Shown here one piece after another: positions 63,701-64,000 of a DNA stretch of 64,000 bases (its first letter is position 1; the number at the start of each line of letters is the position of its first letter). Source of the stretch: Bradyrhizobium sp. B124 (GTDB lineage: Bacteria > Pseudomonadota > Alphaproteobacteria > Rhizobiales > Xanthobacteraceae); assembly GCF_038967635.1 (NCBI RefSeq), contig NZ_CP152413.1, positions 9,105,801-9,169,800 of the forward strand. Reading direction: 5' to 3'. The translations under genes and the position numbers were made by a program. The notes beneath the pieces were generated by a model. The model saw only the letters and a list, made by a program, of their open reading frames with translations, was not told the DNA's origin and ran no database searches.

Positions 63701-64000
63701 CTCGCCAATGGCGAGAGCGTCACGCTGACCTACAGCGTGCAGGTCGATGACGGCCACGGCGGCACGGTTTCGCAGCCCGTCACCATCACCGTCACCGGCA
63801 CCAACGATCTGCCGACCATCGTCGCCGGCTCGACCACCGCCAGCGGCGCGTTCAGCGAGGCTGCCAACACCACCGGCTCGACCGCGCCGGACACGGCCTC
63901 GGGTTCGATCGCCTTTGCCGATGTCGACCTCTCCGACCACCACACGGTGAGCGTCACCGGCGTCACCGCGAGCGGCACCACCTCCGGCCTGGCCGGCAAC
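54725..64000 (+). CDS. Giant DUF4347/RTX/VCBS-repeat surface adhesin, 3' end beyond window
   Basis: A stop-free frame of over 3090 codons runs off the window. It begins at TTG 54725: an in-frame TAG at 54713 closes the frame upstream, and AGGAG at 54714-54718 lies 6 bases before the TTG. Domains in order: a 125-residue polar leader; a DUF4347-like domain at about 130-275 (IHLIAHGQPG with His190, LWSCAVAQGE with Cys233, GGSWDLWSL); five 18-residue Asn/Gly repeats (about 315-405); RTX-like GGAGNDTIN repeats (about 424-477); a linker to about 709; three diverged VCBS-type domains; then a 136-residue VCBS domain repeated identically to the edge. This is the architecture of calcium-binding, type I-secreted adhesins (BapA or LapA class). 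The missing C-terminus should hold the secretion signal. A later ATG at 55013 exists but has no better ribosome-binding site. Confidence 0.9.
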   Translation, partial: MSRVIFVRSAEPPINWSEVESRLDGISNSAFSTSDNLPIAKDLPTLVDRLLSIEPVALIDAPTNAERDPFETLSLPAEIHPDRDEFLDAAVCRSSSMTTRSEVASIFPNTSGTSARLRPNYFQWRAFMGVSHKCEIAFIDRGIDDLETLLAGIRPDVEVILLSDDEPAVRQMARAVEGRNGLEAIHLIAHGQPGTIAFSAGPLSLDTVDRVAGDLAHLGNAITQGGELRLWSCAVAQGEYGAALIDAIAAATATKVVASAQRVGAAARGGSWDLWSLDNSTLAEPPITAAGQRAYAGVLDTNNTTISGNNSTNTLTVTGSNDKVSDGNGTNSVTVTGSNNTVSDGNGTNTVTVAGNNNTASDGNGTNTITVSGSNNTVSDGNGSNTIIVSGSNATISDGNGGNLIYAANTTGTNTISDGNGTNVIVGGSGSDAINAGNGSNIIYGGAGNDTINVGNGSDVIIGGAGSDTINAGNGGALAIYALSDHYRVVSGALQSLAGDVDRYNGGGGTDTIRIVLTADEYALIKSQLTAYASWLAANQGCGGATYSFNFSAGTSGTGVSTTGGGLVLNGWEALQIQIVNPATINLALGASSNTGSLNSLFTNTVGTSATSFTDTFKIVGVAAGNGSATATSLDPSLNVAQYLHGTATLPTSYTVAGADGTLTVNADGTYSYAVTSFATPTDVFTISTLDQNGFVTSTTLTFGMPNHGPTIVAGSTTASGAITEAANTTGSTATDSASGSVAFADVDLSDSHTVTQGTPSFAWSGGTLTAGQISALTSASTLALTKTDSTGTGSGSVAWNYSAQDKTFDFLAAGQTLTATYVVTINDGHGGTTTQNLVVTVTGTNDTPTIVAGSTSATGAFNEAAGVTGSTATDGASGTIAFADVDLSDSHTVAQGAPSFAWSGGTLSGGQLGALASASTLALTKTDSTGTGSGSVAWNYSAQDKAFDFLAAGQTLTATYAVTINDGHGGTTTQNVVVTITGTNDAPTISAGTTASGVFNEAAGVTGSGTTDSASGTIAFADVDLSDSHTVTQGTPSFVWSGGALTTGQGNALVSASTLALTKTDSTGTGSGSVAWNYSAQDKTFDFLAVGQTLKVTYLVSIDDGHGGTVSQPVTITVTGTNDLPTIVAGSTTASGAFSEAANTTGSTAPDTASGSIAFADVDLSDHHTVSVTGVTASGTTSGLAGNATLLSWFTLGAETDSTNGATGTQAWSFSAQDKSFDYLANGESVTLTYSVQVDDGHGGTVSQPVTITVTGTNDLPTIVAGSTTASGAFSEAANTTGSTAPDTASGSIAFADVDLSDHHTVSVTGVTASGTTSGLAGNATLLSWFTLGAETDSTNGATGTQAWSFSAQDKSFDYLANGESVTLTYSVQVDDGHGGTVSQPVTITVTGTNDLPTIVAGSTTASGAFSEAANTTGSTAPDTASGSIAFADVDLSDHHTVSVTGVTASGTTSGLAGNATLLSWFTLGAETDSTNGATGTQAWSFSAQDKSFDYLANGESVTLTYSVQVDDGHGGTVSQPVTITVTGTNDLPTIVAGSTTASGAFSEAANTTGSTAPDTASGSIAFADVDLSDHHTVSVTGVTASGTTSGLAGNATLLSWFTLGAETDSTNGATGTQAWSFSAQDKSFDYLANGESVTLTYSVQVDDGHGGTVSQPVTITVTGTNDLPTIVAGSTTASGAFSEAANTTGSTAPDTASGSIAFADVDLSDHHTVSVTGVTASGTTSGLAGNATLLSWFTLGAETDSTNGATGTQAWSFSAQDKSFDYLANGESVTLTYSVQVDDGHGGTVSQPVTITVTGTNDLPTIVAGSTTASGAFSEAANTTGSTAPDTASGSIAFADVDLSDHHTVSVTGVTASGTTSGLAGNATLLSWFTLGAETDSTNGATGTQAWSFSAQDKSFDYLANGESVTLTYSVQVDDGHGGTVSQPVTITVTGTNDLPTIVAGSTTASGAFSEAANTTGSTAPDTASGSIAFADVDLSDHHTVSVTGVTASGTTSGLAGNATLLSWFTLGAETDSTNGATGTQAWSFSAQDKSFDYLANGESVTLTYSVQVDDGHGGTVSQPVTITVTGTNDLPTIVAGSTTASGAFSEAANTTGSTAPDTASGSIAFADVDLSDHHTVSVTGVTASGTTSGLAGNATLLSWFTLGAETDSTNGATGTQAWSFSAQDKSFDYLANGESVTLTYSVQVDDGHGGTVSQPVTITVTGTNDLPTIVAGSTTASGAFSEAANTTGSTAPDTASGSIAFADVDLSDHHTVSVTGVTASGTTSGLAGNATLLSWFTLGAETDSTNGATGTQAWSFSAQDKSFDYLANGESVTLTYSVQVDDGHGGTVSQPVTITVTGTNDLPTIVAGSTTASGAFSEAANTTGSTAPDTASGSIAFADVDLSDHHTVSVTGVTASGTTSGLAGNATLLSWFTLGAETDSTNGATGTQAWSFSAQDKSFDYLANGESVTLTYSVQVDDGHGGTVSQPVTITVTGTNDLPTIVAGSTTASGAFSEAANTTGSTAPDTASGSIAFADVDLSDHHTVSVTGVTASGTTSGLAGNATLLSWFTLGAETDSTNGATGTQAWSFSAQDKSFDYLANGESVTLTYSVQVDDGHGGTVSQPVTITVTGTNDLPTIVAGSTTASGAFSEAANTTGSTAPDTASGSIAFADVDLSDHHTVSVTGVTASGTTSGLAGNATLLSWFTLGAETDSTNGATGTQAWSFSAQDKSFDYLANGESVTLTYSVQVDDGHGGTVSQPVTITVTGTNDLPTIVAGSTTASGAFSEAANTTGSTAPDTASGSIAFADVDLSDHHTVSVTGVTASGTTSGLAGNATLLSWFTLGAETDSTNGATGTQAWSFSAQDKSFDYLANGESVTLTYSVQVDDGHGGTVSQPVTITVTGTNDLPTIVAGSTTASGAFSEAANTTGSTAPDTASGSIAFADVDLSDHHTVSVTGVTASGTTSGLAGNATLLSWFTLGAETDSTNGATGTQAWSFSAQDKSFDYLANGESVTLTYSVQVDDGHGGTVSQPVTITVTGTNDLPTIVAGSTTASGAFSEAANTTGSTAPDTASGSIAFADVDLSDHHTVSVTGVTASGTTSGLAGN
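55664..55933 (+). repeat. Five 54-bp repeats (18-residue Asn/Gly-rich unit)
   Basis: The GA(C/T)GGCAA(C/T)GG block recurs at 55700, 55754, 55808, 55862 and 55916, exactly 54 bases apart. Each unit reads roughly VTVTGSNNTVSDGNGTNT. Copies differ at several bases, so this array is older than the 408-bp one. The SDGNG motif repeats with a beta-roll-like hydrophobic alternation. Confidence 0.85.
55994..56154 (+). repeat. RTX-like calcium-binding repeats
   Basis: GGSGSDAIN, GGAGNDTIN and GGAGSDTIN, separated by AGNGSN/VGNGSD variants, match the glycine-aspartate nonapeptide pattern of haemolysin-type proteins. They bind calcium and fold on secretion, supporting type I export. Confidence 0.8.
56851..58031 (+). 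repeat. Three diverged VCBS-type domain repeats (417/417/414 bp)
   Basis: Units start at GCCGACC/GCCGACG positions 56851, 57268 and 57685, the next one at 58099. Each encodes about 138-139 residues with FADVDLSDSHTV, a WSGGTL region and INDGHGGTT. Bases differ between units at many positions, and the central third differs from that of the downstream 408-bp unit. Confidence 0.88.
58032..64000 (+). repeat. Tandem array of a 408-bp unit, 14.6 copies, identical by eye
   Basis: From 58032 to the window edge the sequence repeats every 408 bases (136 codons). In the copies I compared, every base is the same, including third positions. Each unit encodes one VCBS-type domain (GSIAFADVDLSDHHTVSVTG, then AWSFSAQDKSFDYLANG, VDDGHGGTV and VTGTNDLPTIVAG). 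Identity starts abruptly at 58032 within the VDDGHGG-coding stretch. The array continues past the window, so its total copy number is unknown. Confidence 0.95.

Noticed and set aside
57848..63943. A 2031-codon open frame on the minus strand through the repeat array
   Set aside because: It is the antisense shadow of the perfect repeats: a unit without stops in that frame, with length divisible by three, stays open for any number of copies. Its translation (GRAGGVGSL..., RQIVGAGDGDG) has no folded-protein character.
55664..64000. CRISPR-like regular repeats
   Set aside because: Repeats are in-frame codon units within one large gene, with no unique spacers.

Overview
This 64 kb stretch is high-GC chromosomal DNA that looks like a Bradyrhizobium-type alphaproteobacterium. 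That is an inference from gene content, codon style and the small palindromic intergenic elements; no rRNA, tRNA or marker gene is present to prove it. I see no insertion sequence, integrase, CRISPR array or tRNA.

Layout. (1) 1-14.35 kb: a cell-surface-signalling cassette (barrel-less STN/TonB-like protein, ECF sigma factor, FecR-type anti-sigma factor) followed by one giant filamentous-haemagglutinin (TpsA) gene of about 3982 codons. The arrangement recalls the VreA-VreI-VreR/PdtA system of Pseudomonas aeruginosa. (2) 14.45-28.1 kb: an amide-utilisation locus. A cytoplasmic AmiC-like sensor and an AmiR-like ANTAR antiterminator diverge from a nine-gene run: amidase, acetamidase/formamidase, binding protein, two permeases, two ATPases, SDR, second amidase. 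A NylB/EstB-like serine hydrolase and a LuxR-type regulator follow, diverging from each other. (3) 28.1-30.6 kb: repeats with strong secondary structure and an exported M15-like peptidase. (4) 30.6-50.6 kb: an amine/amide catabolic region. It holds a gamma-glutamyltransferase homologue, a YtcJ-like amidohydrolase overlapping a CobW/COG0523 GTPase, a complete second branched-chain-type ABC transporter leading into a periplasmic copper amine oxidase, two class III aminotransferases, an aldehyde dehydrogenase, a Tm-1-like/UPF0261 protein with a HAD hydrolase, and two SDRs. (5) 50.7-54.7 kb: a gene-poor stretch with a NYN-domain protein, tiny putative membrane proteins and eroded sequence. (6) 54.7 kb to the end: the 5' part (over 3090 codons, open at the window edge) of a second giant adhesin. 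It starts at a TTG and has a DUF4347 domain with a conserved-looking His/Cys pair, an 18-residue Asn/Gly-rich repeat, RTX-like repeats, then VCBS-type domains. The last 5969 bases are 14.6 copies of a 408-bp unit in which I saw no base difference.

Working together: regions 2 and 4 would import small nitrogenous compounds through two Liv/Urt-type transporters, release ammonia from amides (amidases, formamidase, NylB-like hydrolase, GGT) or amines (copper amine oxidase, aminotransferases) and oxidise the resulting aldehydes and alcohols (ALDH, SDRs). The two ends of the window encode two different secretion classes of giant surface protein: two-partner secretion at the left, and probably type I secretion at the right. 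Neither secretion apparatus lies inside the window. The most unusual sequence features are the perfect 408-bp array, the protease-like head on that adhesin, the VreA-like signalling cassette, the probable ANTAR-controlled leader, and a family of palindromes that begin exactly at stop codons.
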